A DNA stretch of 5,092 bases from an uncultured Erysipelotrichaceae bacterium (GCA_900538465.1 UPXV01000068.1:1-5092), one strand, 5' to 3'; counted from the first letter of the stretch, positions 1 to 4,915 are shown. Numbers and translations are program-made. Notes: generated from the letters alone by a model not told the origin.

Positions 1-98
1 AACATTGATAAAACCTAAAAATACTCCCCTCACTATATATATACAAAGATTTTTTTCATTTTTCTTTTTTATTTTGAAAAAAAATTAATTTTTTCTTA
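1..98. other. A/T-tract leader region without a supported gene
   Basis: No coding region can be supported here. Bases 50-98 are runs of T and A (T-rich 51-72, an A run at 77-84, T-rich 89-96) lying directly upstream of the niaX -35 box. This is the composition of an UP element or bent DNA and may strengthen that promoter. On the minus strand an ATG at 5-3 could begin a gene leaving the left edge, but its nearest purine-rich stretch (about 21-28) is too far away to be a convincing ribosome binding site. Confidence 0.4.
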
Positions 99-126
99 TT
101 GACACATAATCTTTTCTGTATATAAT
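99..126 (+). promoter_or_regulatory. sigma-A promoter of niaX
   Basis: A perfect -35 box TTGACA at 99-104 and a perfect -10 box TATAAT at 121-126 are separated by 16 bases. This predicts a transcription start near 133, just before or within the palindrome at 135-154. The resulting leader is about 50 bases and carries no obvious riboswitch. Confidence 0.85.
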
Positions 127-134
127 AGGTCATA

Positions 135-154
135 ACATGTGTCAAGACACATGT
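135..154. promoter_or_regulatory. palindromic operator, probable NiaR (niacin repressor) site
   Basis: Two perfect 9-base arms, ACATGTGTC (135-143) and GACACATGT (146-154), flank a two-base AA centre. The site covers the predicted transcription start of the promoter at 99-126, where a bound repressor would block initiation. NiaR (YrxA) is the known niacin-responsive repressor of NAD genes and niacin transporters in Bacillota, and its sites are GACA/TGTC-type palindromes. The downstream gene looks like niaX, so assignment to NiaR is a reasonable inference, but the regulator itself is not in the window. Confidence 0.7.
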
Positions 155-181
155 AAAATACATATAAAAAGAGGAGATATT

Positions 182-757
182 ATGAATACACATAAAAAAA
201 TACAAACATTAACAATTGCAGCCTTATTAATTGCAATTGGAACAGTCATTCCATCATTTATGCCTAAGGTCGTCATTGGACCTATGTCATTTACTCTAGC
301 GTCACATGTAGCAGTAATGATTGCATTGTTTATTTCACCAGCTGTTGCGATTTCTGTTTCTTTAGGAACAACTTTAGGATTTATGATTGCTGGATTTCCA
401 TTTGTTGTTGTATTAAGAGCCTTGTCTCATGTCATTTGGGCAGTTGTTGGTTCTTTATATATCCAAAAGAATCCAAATATTTTTGAAACACCTTTAAAGA
501 CATTAAAGTTTAATCTTATGATGGCTTGTCTTCATGCGATTGGTGAAATGATTGTTGTTATTCCATTCTATTATGGTGCAGGTATGGATGTACAAACATT
601 CTGTTATATGGTCTTTGGATTAGTTGGACTTGGTACTCTTATTCATAGTTCTGTAGATTTTGCGATTTCATTGGTTGTATGGAAAGCATTAAGCCAAAAC
701 TCTAGTATTGCAAAAATTGCTAATGTTAAAAAAGTTTATTTAATTAAAAATGCATAA
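182..757 (+). CDS. niaX: ECF transporter S component, probable niacin transporter NiaX
   Basis: This is a 191-residue hydrophobic membrane protein with about six predicted membrane segments (roughly residues 7-27, 38-58, 59-77, 78-95, 108-131 and 141-167). That is the size and topology of the substrate-binding S subunits of energy-coupling-factor vitamin transporters. The first helix carries the A-x-x-x-A pattern (A14, A18) that S components use to contact the shared EcfT subunit. The blocks SFTLASHVA, SPAVAISVSLGTTLGF, GFP-VVVLRALSH and the late IHSSVDF resemble NiaX, which captures niacin (nicotinate or nicotinamide) for NAD synthesis. The EcfA/A'/T module is not here, as expected for group II ECF systems. 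The ATG at 182 is chosen because GAGGAG (171-176) lies 5 bases upstream. An in-frame ATG at 137 lies inside the operator palindrome and is not the start. The likely regulator is NiaR through the site at 135-154. Substrate assignment rests on recalled sequence similarity plus the operator. Confidence 0.82.
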   Translation: MNTHKKIQTLTIAALLIAIGTVIPSFMPKVVIGPMSFTLASHVAVMIALFISPAVAISVSLGTTLGFMIAGFPFVVVLRALSHVIWAVVGSLYIQKNPNIFETPLKTLKFNLMMACLHAIGEMIVVIPFYYGAGMDVQTFCYMVFGLVGLGTLIHSSVDFAISLVVWKALSQNSSIAKIANVKKVYLIKNA

Positions 758-758
758 G

Positions 759-781
759 AAAAAAGGCTTTATGCCTTTTTG
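759..781. terminator. bidirectional intrinsic terminator between niaX and kptA
   Basis: An 8-bp stem pairs AAAAAGGC (760-767) with GCCTTTTT (773-780) around a 5-base loop, with T-rich sequence on the exit side of both strands. It follows the niaX stop codon by a few bases, and the kptA stop codon (769-771 on the minus strand) sits in its loop. One hairpin therefore serves both converging genes. Confidence 0.8.
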
Positions 782-1302
782 ATATACTTTGGTGGAATAG
801 GATCAGATAACCAGACTGTTTCATTTCCTAAATAAAATTGTATTCCATCTTGAGATGCTTTTAAAGCATCAATAATTAATATAACAGGGTGTGAATCATG
901 TCTTGAACCAACCAAATAAGCTGTTTGCTCATCCTGAGAAAGATGAACATATTGTCTATTCATTGGTTGAAGTCCTTTTTCCATAATAGAGTTTAAAAAT
1001 CTTTTAGCAGTTCCATGATAAAGAATTTGAGGAGGCTTTCTTGCTTCCTTTTTTATTTTTGTTTCAAAAGAATGACCATAGTATGCTCTAATTTTATGAT
1101 TCTTTAATTCATATCTTTGTTTATCAGAATGTTTCATTAAATCAATAAGATCTGATTCTTTTAAGATGCCATATTTATTTTCTAAAGCTTTCAATAATTC
1201 TTCAACATCAACCCATCCTTCTTCATCCATATGAAGATGATATTTTTCAGGATGATGTCTCAATGCAAAAGAAATCTCTTTTCCTAATTGAATATCATTC
1301 AT
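769..1302 (-). CDS. kptA: RNA 2'-phosphotransferase (Tpt1/KptA family)
   Basis: KptA/Tpt1 transfers an internal RNA 2'-phosphate to NAD+, releasing nicotinamide and ADP-ribose 1'',2''-cyclic phosphate. In eukaryotes it finishes tRNA splicing; its bacterial substrate is not established. The 177-residue length is normal. The N-terminal winged-helix lobe carries LRHHP (R15, H16) and GWV..EELL. RAYYGHS (R72) and YHGT (95-98) follow, then VHLS (119-122), GSRHD (R134), PVILIID and VWLSDPIPPKYI near the C terminus. R15, H16, R72 and R134 are the probable Arg-His-Arg-Arg catalytic set. The usual RAxQGHS motif has Tyr in place of Gln. The ATG at 1302 is preferred because AGG (1313-1311) lies 8 bases upstream. 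A GTG at 1311 would overlap rnmV but has no spaced ribosome binding site. The start lies one base after the rnmV stop, so the two genes are almost certainly co-transcribed and translationally coupled. Confidence 0.93.
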   Translation of the reverse strand: MNDIQLGKEISFALRHHPEKYHLHMDEEGWVDVEELLKALENKYGILKESDLIDLMKHSDKQRYELKNHKIRAYYGHSFETKIKKEARKPPQILYHGTAKRFLNSIMEKGLQPMNRQYVHLSQDEQTAYLVGSRHDSHPVILIIDALKASQDGIQFYLGNETVWLSDPIPPKYIKKA

Positions 1303-1303
1303 A

Positions 1304-1825
1304 TTATTCACCTAATTTCTTTAAAATATCCTCTTTACTCACATGCGCCATATTTAATCTTTTATATAGGGTTTTGGCATTTCCATATCCCAAATGAAAT
1401 AAGTCATACACTTTCAATCTTCTTTGTTTATCTCCAATAATATCTAAAGAAATAAATTCTTCCCAAGTTAATGTTTGAGTCTCTTTTTTGAAAGTGACAA
1501 CATTTTTTAAAGCTTCAATAATAGCTTCTTCTCTTGCTTCTGCAATCCCTAATTTCTTTTCCCCAATAGCATCTTTTTTATCTACAAAAGCATGTTTAAT
1601 TTCAGGAACACGATCCATAATAATATTTCTAATTCTCATTCCTGGATAATCTGGATCAGTTAATACAATGACCCCACGACTTTTTTGAGTTTGCTCAATT
1701 AAATCTAATATTTTATCATCAATTGCTAATCCATGAGTTTCAATTGTATCAGCATCGAATAGTTTTTTTATAATAGCCGTATCTGTTTTCCCTTCAACAA
1801 CAATGACTTCTTTAATCTTTTCCAT
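1304..1825 (-). CDS. rnmV: ribonuclease M5 (5S rRNA maturation)
   Basis: RNase M5 makes the double cut that converts 5S rRNA precursor to mature 5S rRNA, acting on the precursor bound by ribosomal protein uL18. The 173-residue product is close to the usual family length. The N-terminal TOPRIM domain (about 1-95) has the catalytic Glu in VVEGKTD (E11) and the metal-binding acidic pair in LTDPDYPG (D57, D59). The C-terminal RNA-binding part (about 110-173) has the expected RR..V..L..LGYGNAKTLYKRLNM block. The ATG at 1825 is chosen because GGTGAT (1835-1830), matching the 3' end of 16S rRNA, precedes it. An upstream GTG at 1837 would add four residues but lacks a ribosome binding site. It is the first gene of a two-gene unit with kptA. 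In Bacillus rnmV is usually followed by ksgA (rsmA), which is absent here. Confidence 0.94.
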   Translation of the reverse strand: MEKIKEVIVVEGKTDTAIIKKLFDADTIETHGLAIDDKILDLIEQTQKSRGVIVLTDPDYPGMRIRNIIMDRVPEIKHAFVDKKDAIGEKKLGIAEAREEAIIEALKNVVTFKKETQTLTWEEFISLDIIGDKQRRLKVYDLFHLGYGNAKTLYKRLNMAHVSKEDILKKLGE

Positions 1826-1841
1826 TTCTATCACCACAAGT

Positions 1842-1847
1842 ATTATA
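1842..1847 (-). promoter_or_regulatory. candidate -10 box for rnmV-kptA
   Basis: A perfect TATAAT on the minus strand (1847-1842) lies just after the terminator of the upstream lipoprotein gene and 16 bases before the rnmV ATG. The expected -35 region falls in the terminator hairpin and shows no good TTGACA match. If used, it would give a very short leader starting near 1835, at the GGTGAT sequence. Confidence 0.4.
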
Positions 1848-1850
1848 CAT

Positions 1851-1880
1851 CAAAATAAAAAGAAAGCCTATGCTTTCTCT
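1851..1880 (-). terminator. intrinsic terminator of the lipoprotein gene
   Basis: On the minus strand AGAAAGC (1878-1872) pairs perfectly with GCTTTCT (1867-1861) around a 4-base ATAG loop, followed by a T-rich tract TTTTATTTT. It begins immediately after the stop codon of the lipoprotein gene and separates it from rnmV. Confidence 0.85.
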
Positions 1881-2336
1881 TTATTTTAATCCTCTAAAAA
1901 TACCCATAACATCATCATTTAAGCCATCTGATACAATTACATAATGATCATTAATTTCAACATTCTTATCAGCACCATTAATATTTAATTTCTTATCTTT
2001 GACAATTTTATTGAAATCATCTCCATCTTCATAACGATAGACATCAATATTTCCATTTTCAGTAGCATATCGATATCCTTCAGCTCCACCAATTGTAGTC
2101 GCATCTAAAGATGTCTTATTTGTATAATTGACATTCTTTCCTTTTAAACCACTTTCAAAACGTGTAAACCAATCATCATTTTGATTTGTCCCTTGATTGT
2201 TGTTTTGATCATTGTTTGCATTGTTATCAGTGACATTGTTTTGAGAAGGATTATCTCCTTTATTTGTTGTGTTTGTATCATTACCACATCCGGTAAAGAA
2301 AGTTAAACATAACATAATAACTAATAATTTTTTCAT
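1881..2336 (-). CDS. Asn-rich lipoprotein of unknown function
   Basis: This 151-residue protein has a lipoprotein signal: MKK, a hydrophobic stretch (4-15), then FTGC with the lipidated Cys at 17. It should be anchored to the outer face of the membrane. Residues 18-53 form a low-complexity linker with 15 Asn among 36 residues plus Asp, Gln and Thr. This is typical of flexible spacers that hold a domain away from the membrane. The C-terminal part (54-151) is a compact mixed-charge domain beginning with DDWFTRF and containing a GGAEGYRY block and a YVIVSDG stretch. I recognise no enzymatic motif or family in it, and it may be a ligand- or protein-binding domain. GGAGG (2349-2345) lies 8 bases before the ATG. 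It follows the sodC-like gene on the same strand after 56 bases with no strong terminator between them, so partial read-through or co-transcription is possible. Confidence 0.85.
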   Translation of the reverse strand: MKKLLVIMLCLTFFTGCGNDTNTTNKGDNPSQNNVTDNNANNDQNNNQGTNQNDDWFTRFESGLKGKNVNYTNKTSLDATTIGGAEGYRYATENGNIDVYRYEDGDDFNKIVKDKKLNINGADKNVEINDHYVIVSDGLNDDVMGIFRGLK

Positions 2337-2392
2337 TTTTCTTACCTCCGTATATACATATCATGCACATATTTAGGTAGATTATTCAAAAA

Positions 2393-2875
2393 TTATGAAA
2401 AACGTTTAATTTCTCCACAAGCAATCTTTTCTCCAGAATTTCCTGCTGGTTGACTATGAAAATCATCTGCTTGATCATGAATCACAATTGTTCTATCAAT
2501 AATATCACTTGGCTTAAACTTATCAATATAAACCATTCCCCATGCAATTCCTTCATTAGCAAATAATGGTGGTAAATCTCCTAAATGAAAAGGATGTTTT
2601 TGATTTGTTGGATTAAAATGACCTTTGGTTTTTTCAAAAGGAATAGCAGTATCATTTTGGCACGACTGTCCTTCATGAATATGAAAGCCAAAAATACCAC
2701 CTAAATCTCTAGGCAAACCATTTATTTCATATATAAGAACTGTTCCTTTTTTATAAGGATAAAAACAAACAGTTCCAGCTATTCCTTCTCCCATCATATA
2801 AGCAAATGCAGTTGGTTTTTCATTAATAACTAACGTTAAAATATTTGTTGTTGTTCTTGTAGGTTTTATTTCCAT
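2393..2875 (-). CDS. sodC: Cu/Zn superoxide dismutase family protein, no signal peptide
   Basis: Cu/Zn superoxide dismutases convert superoxide to oxygen and hydrogen peroxide. The 160-residue product has both family signatures: GFHIHEGQSC (63-72) and GNSGEKIACGEI (145-156). All metal ligands of the family appear to be present. Copper ligands are H65, H67, H86 and H133 (IVIHDQADD); zinc ligands are H86, H94, H97 and D100 (FHLGD). C72 and C153 can form the conserved disulfide. The Arg that guides superoxide into the active site (human Arg143) is replaced by Lys (K150). There is no signal peptide or lipobox, whereas most bacterial SodC proteins are exported, so this one is probably cytosolic. 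The start ATG at 2875 is preceded by GGTGAT (2884-2879), and the N terminus aligns plausibly with the first beta strand. Activity is likely but not certain given the Lys. The gene symbol is a family-level label. Confidence 0.9.
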   Translation of the reverse strand: MEIKPTRTTTNILTLVINEKPTAFAYMMGEGIAGTVCFYPYKKGTVLIYEINGLPRDLGGIFGFHIHEGQSCQNDTAIPFEKTKGHFNPTNQKHPFHLGDLPPLFANEGIAWGMVYIDKFKPSDIIDRTIVIHDQADDFHSQPAGNSGEKIACGEIKRFS

Positions 2876-2889
2876 TGTATCACCAATAT

Positions 2890-2895
2890 AGTATA
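2890..2895 (-). promoter_or_regulatory. weak candidate -10 box for sodC
   Basis: TATACT on the minus strand (2895-2890) lies 14 bases before the sodC ATG and would give a start near 2883. No good -35 box is visible at the right spacing, because that region falls in the stem-loop at 2910-2937. Confidence 0.3.
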
Positions 2896-2909
2896 TGATT
2901 TTTCATCCA

Positions 2910-2937
2910 AAAACATGAATCAAAAGACTCATGTTTT
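2910..2937. terminator. stem-loop with T-rich flanks, possible terminator
   Basis: Perfect 9-base arms AAAACATGA (2910-2918) and TCATGTTTT (2929-2937) enclose an A-C mismatch, two further base pairs and an AAAA loop. The plus strand continues into CTTTATTTATTTTTTG and the minus strand ends in GTTTTTGG, so it could terminate in either direction. No established gene leads into it: the plus strand has none upstream, and the minus strand has only the possible small ORF at 2955-3029. Confidence 0.5.
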
Positions 2938-2954
2938 CTTTATTTATTTTTTGA

Positions 2955-3029
2955 TTATAGTTTCATTGATTTATAAAATTCCCATGGTAAACAATTTTTT
3001 ATTGCCACTTTTTTAATCAATTGAATCAT
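2955..3029 (-). CDS. possible 24-residue small ORF, unknown
   Basis: An ATG at 3029-3027 opens a 24-codon frame ending in TAA at 2957-2955. The predicted peptide starts MIQLIKKVAIKN and continues CLPWEFYKSMKL. It is basic with a hydrophobic first half. A purine-rich AAGAAGTG lies about 6 bases upstream but is a poor ribosome binding site. An in-frame stop five codons before the ATG rules out a longer gene. The stem-loop at 2910-2937 follows and could terminate a short transcript. An ORF this short can arise by chance, so this is only a candidate small protein or gene remnant. Confidence 0.2.
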   Translation of the reverse strand: MIQLIKKVAIKNCLPWEFYKSMKL

Positions 3030-3041
3030 GTTTAACACTTC

Positions 3042-3050
3042 TTATCCACA
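3042..3050 (+). promoter_or_regulatory. single perfect DnaA-box match
   Basis: TTATCCACA matches the strong DnaA-box consensus exactly. I find no second box nearby, so it does not indicate a replication origin. It could be an isolated DnaA-binding site or a chance match in AT-rich intergenic DNA. Confidence 0.3.
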
Positions 3051-3064
3051 AATTTTCTATTACA

Positions 3065-3096
3065 GTTATAAAAAGAGCTTTCGCTCTTTTTATAAC
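3065..3096 (-). terminator. strong intrinsic terminator of the dehydrogenase gene
   Basis: A perfect 14-bp stem pairs 3065-3078 with 3083-3096. On the minus strand the loop is a stable GAAA tetraloop, and the descending arm contains a run of five T residues. It starts two bases after the stop codon of the dehydrogenase gene. The stem reads almost identically from both sides, but no plus-strand gene leads into it. Confidence 0.88.
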
Positions 3097-3097
3097 C

Positions 3098-4129
3098 TTA
3101 TTTTGTATGATCAATAATAACCTTAATATTCTTTGATGCATCACTTGCATCTTCAAATGCATGAGATATATCAGATAATGGATAAACAGCAGTAATCATT
3201 GGAGATAAATCAATATGACTATCCAACATATGAATAACTTCTTTATTTGCTTCAGGTGAGTAACCACAAGAACCCATAATAGATACTGATTTAAATGCTA
3301 ATTCAGAAGTAGAAATAGGAACTTGTCCATTTCCTAATGCAATACATACTAATTTAGACCCTATTTTTGCACAATCTAAATAATCTCTTATAGATCCAGT
3401 ATACCCCGCACAATCAAAAACAAGATCAGCATTATTCATATCCATACCCATACCTGCTGTTAGGTTTCCCCATAATTCTAATGCAAAATCATTTGTTTTT
3501 GTCTTAGTAATATCACAAGGAATTCCACCTAATTTTTTAACTGCCTCTAATCTTAATGGGACACTATCTGCAACGATAACTTCTTCAATACCCAAATGTT
3601 TCAAAGCAACTAAACACCCTAAACCAATTGTTCCTGCACCATATATAATTGCTTTTTGACCTTTTTTGGGATTTGCCAACATCACACCATTCATAGAAAC
3701 ACTTAATGGTTCTATTAACGCCCCATATTCTAAACTTACATCATCAGGAATTTTAAACAAATTTAAATCCCATGTAGGATTTTCAACCAAAACATATTCA
3801 GAAAATGCACCTGCCATATCTGCACTCATTGTAGGAGAATATCCATTAGGAACTGCTCTAAATGTCACAGGATTTACAAACACTCTTTCTCCTATCTCAA
3901 AACCTTCAACTCCACTACCAATACTATCAATAACACCACACATTTCATGTCCAAATTGATTTCCTGGAAGAATTCCAACACTTTCTCCTTCAAGCGTATA
4001 AGCATGTAAATCTGTTCCACAAATTCCTGCTCTCATATTTTTGATAAGAAGAGTATTATCTCTTAATACTGGTTTATCAAATTCAGATAATTCTACATTT
4101 CTAACACCATTATACTTTCCACCACGCAT
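3098..4129 (-). CDS. zinc-dependent medium-chain alcohol/polyol dehydrogenase
   Basis: This 343-residue protein belongs to the medium-chain dehydrogenase/reductase superfamily, in the threonine/sorbitol/butanediol dehydrogenase branch, which oxidises alcohols or polyols with NAD(P)+. Catalytic-zinc residues are C37 in GICGTDLH, H61 and E62 in GHE, and E140 in LIEPLSVSMNG. The Rossmann fold starts at GAGTIGLG (164-171), and the acidic D188 at the end of the second strand favours NAD+ over NADP+. The segment that usually holds four Cys for a structural zinc (about 86-107) has no Cys, so that zinc is probably absent. The substrate cannot be read from sequence. The ATG at 4129 is supported by GAGAGG (4143-4138) with 8-base spacing. 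The gene diverges from a TetR-family regulator that probably controls it, and it ends in the strong terminator at 3065-3096. Confidence 0.92.
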   Translation of the reverse strand: MRGGKYNGVRNVELSEFDKPVLRDNTLLIKNMRAGICGTDLHAYTLEGESVGILPGNQFGHEMCGVIDSIGSGVEGFEIGERVFVNPVTFRAVPNGYSPTMSADMAGAFSEYVLVENPTWDLNLFKIPDDVSLEYGALIEPLSVSMNGVMLANPKKGQKAIIYGAGTIGLGCLVALKHLGIEEVIVADSVPLRLEAVKKLGGIPCDITKTKTNDFALELWGNLTAGMGMDMNNADLVFDCAGYTGSIRDYLDCAKIGSKLVCIALGNGQVPISTSELAFKSVSIMGSCGYSPEANKEVIHMLDSHIDLSPMITAVYPLSDISHAFEDASDASKNIKVIIDHTK

Positions 4130-4155
4130 ATAAAATACCTCTCTTTCTATAATAA

Positions 4156-4184
4156 ATGATACTCATATACAAGTTTGATTTCAA
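4156..4184 (-). promoter_or_regulatory. sigma-A promoter of the dehydrogenase gene
   Basis: On the minus strand TTGAAA (4184-4179) and TATCAT (4161-4156) each match the consensus boxes at five of six positions and are separated by exactly 17 bases. The predicted start is near 4149, about 20 bases before the ATG. An inverted repeat TTGA-TT-TCAA (4175-4184) overlaps the -35 box. Confidence 0.65.
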
Positions 4185-4186
4185 TT

Positions 4187-4226
4187 TACACTTATTTCTC
4201 TTTATTTAGTTATCTAACAAAGTGTA
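4187..4226. promoter_or_regulatory. inverted repeats between divergent promoters, candidate TetR-family operators
   Basis: TACACTT (4187-4193) and AAGTGTA (4220-4226) form a perfect 7-bp inverted repeat with centres 33 bases apart, one copy next to the dehydrogenase -35 box and the other touching the regulator -10 box. Between them GTTA-TC-TAAC (4209-4218) is a small palindrome in the spacer of the regulator promoter. Any of these could be the operator. None has the long, high-quality symmetry that would settle it. Confidence 0.35.
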
Positions 4227-4230
4227 TAAT
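4225..4230 (+). promoter_or_regulatory. -10 box of the TetR-family regulator gene
   Basis: A perfect TATAAT lies 21 bases before the ATG at 4252. The best -35 candidate at 17-base spacing, TTATTT (4202-4207), is weak, which suits a low-level autoregulated repressor promoter. Confidence 0.5.
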
Positions 4231-4251
4231 AAAATTAATGGAGGGCATATT

Positions 4252-4869
4252 ATGAATAAAAATGACCTAAGATATTTAAAAACAGAAAAAATAATTATCA
4301 ATTCCTTTTTAGAATGTGTAGATCAATTAGGTTTTGAAAAAACACATATCAGTGATATATGTCAAAAAGCAATGATCAGTAGAAATACATTCTATGCTCA
4401 TTATGAAGATAAATATGCTCTTTTAGACTTCATTACCTCTCAATTAGAAAATGAGATGATGAAAAGCTATAAAGAGACCATCTTAATAGATATTATGCAT
4501 AACAATGCCCATAAAGCTGTTTCATGGTGCTTTCACGAAGTAGATAAAAATAGATATTTAATTCAAATACTATTAAAATGTTCCAAAGAAAAACTTAAAA
4601 CAATCTTATATCATGTTTTTATAGATCATCCCATTCATACATGGGTAGAAGACTATGAACACAATCTAGAAAATATAAAAATCAAATTAAATGAAACTTA
4701 TATTTTTGATGCATGGGTAGGTTATTTAGAAGTTTGGTTAAACCATTATGAAGAAATATCAATAGATGAAGCAATTGATTTTATGGTCCAACTTTGTGAA
4801 CAACCCATTAATATCCATCTACAACAACTTTTAAATAGCCATAATTACAAATATTTTAAAAAGGAGTAG
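4252..4869 (+). CDS. TetR/AcrR family transcriptional regulator
   Basis: This is a 205-residue protein with an N-terminal TetR-type DNA-binding domain (about 8-58). Helix 1 is ...KTEKIIINSFLECVDQLGFEKT, followed by the helix-turn-helix ISDICQKAMISRNTFYAHYEDKYALLD, whose TFYxHYxDK signature is diagnostic. The remaining ~145 residues are predicted helical and divergent, as expected for the ligand-binding and dimer domain. The arrangement resembles the DhaS-like/TetR_C_8 group, but the ligand is unknown. The ATG at 4252 is chosen because GGAGGG (4240-4245) lies 6 bases upstream; an in-frame GTG at 4222 falls on the promoter. It is divergent from the dehydrogenase gene with 122 bp between start codons, the classic layout for a local regulator controlling its neighbour and itself. 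The last codons and stop lie in the ascending arm of the terminator. Confidence 0.9.
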   Translation: MNKNDLRYLKTEKIIINSFLECVDQLGFEKTHISDICQKAMISRNTFYAHYEDKYALLDFITSQLENEMMKSYKETILIDIMHNNAHKAVSWCFHEVDKNRYLIQILLKCSKEKLKTILYHVFIDHPIHTWVEDYEHNLENIKIKLNETYIFDAWVGYLEVWLNHYEEISIDEAIDFMVQLCEQPINIHLQQLLNSHNYKYFKKE

Positions 4870-4914
4870 AAATTATTGAATTTATCAATAATTCCTATTC
4901 CTTATTTTTTTATT
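4861..4914 (+). terminator. long-stem intrinsic terminator overlapping the regulator stop codon
   Basis: Arms 4861-4879 and 4885-4903 pair over 19 positions with one G-T wobble and one A-C mismatch around a 5-base loop, followed by ATTTTTTTATT. The stop codon TAG (4867-4869) lies within the left arm. On the minus strand the stem ends in CCTTTTTAAAA, so it may also stop the converging gene from the right. Confidence 0.85.
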
Positions 4915-4915
4915 C

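Noticed and set aside
1..134. Riboswitch upstream of the vitamin transporter gene
   Set aside because: The transcription start predicted near 133 leaves only about 50 bases of leader, too short for a typical vitamin riboswitch, and the palindrome offers a simpler protein-based explanation.
137..181. Upstream in-frame ATG extending niaX by 15 residues
   Set aside because: It lies inside the operator palindrome next to the predicted transcription start and has no ribosome binding site, while the ATG at 182 has GAGGAG at proper spacing and gives the normal S-component N terminus.
3042..3050. Replication origin suggested by the DnaA box
   Set aside because: Only one box is present, with no cluster, no neighbouring dnaA or dnaN and no obvious unwinding element arranged with it.
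3666..3959. 97-codon plus-strand open frame
   Set aside because: It lies wholly inside the dehydrogenase gene on the opposite strand, has no ribosome binding site or recognisable motif, and is explained as an antisense shadow.
4222..4251. GTG start adding ten residues to the TetR-family regulator
   Set aside because: The added codons coincide with the TATAAT box and the ribosome binding site, and the N terminus from 4252 matches family expectations.
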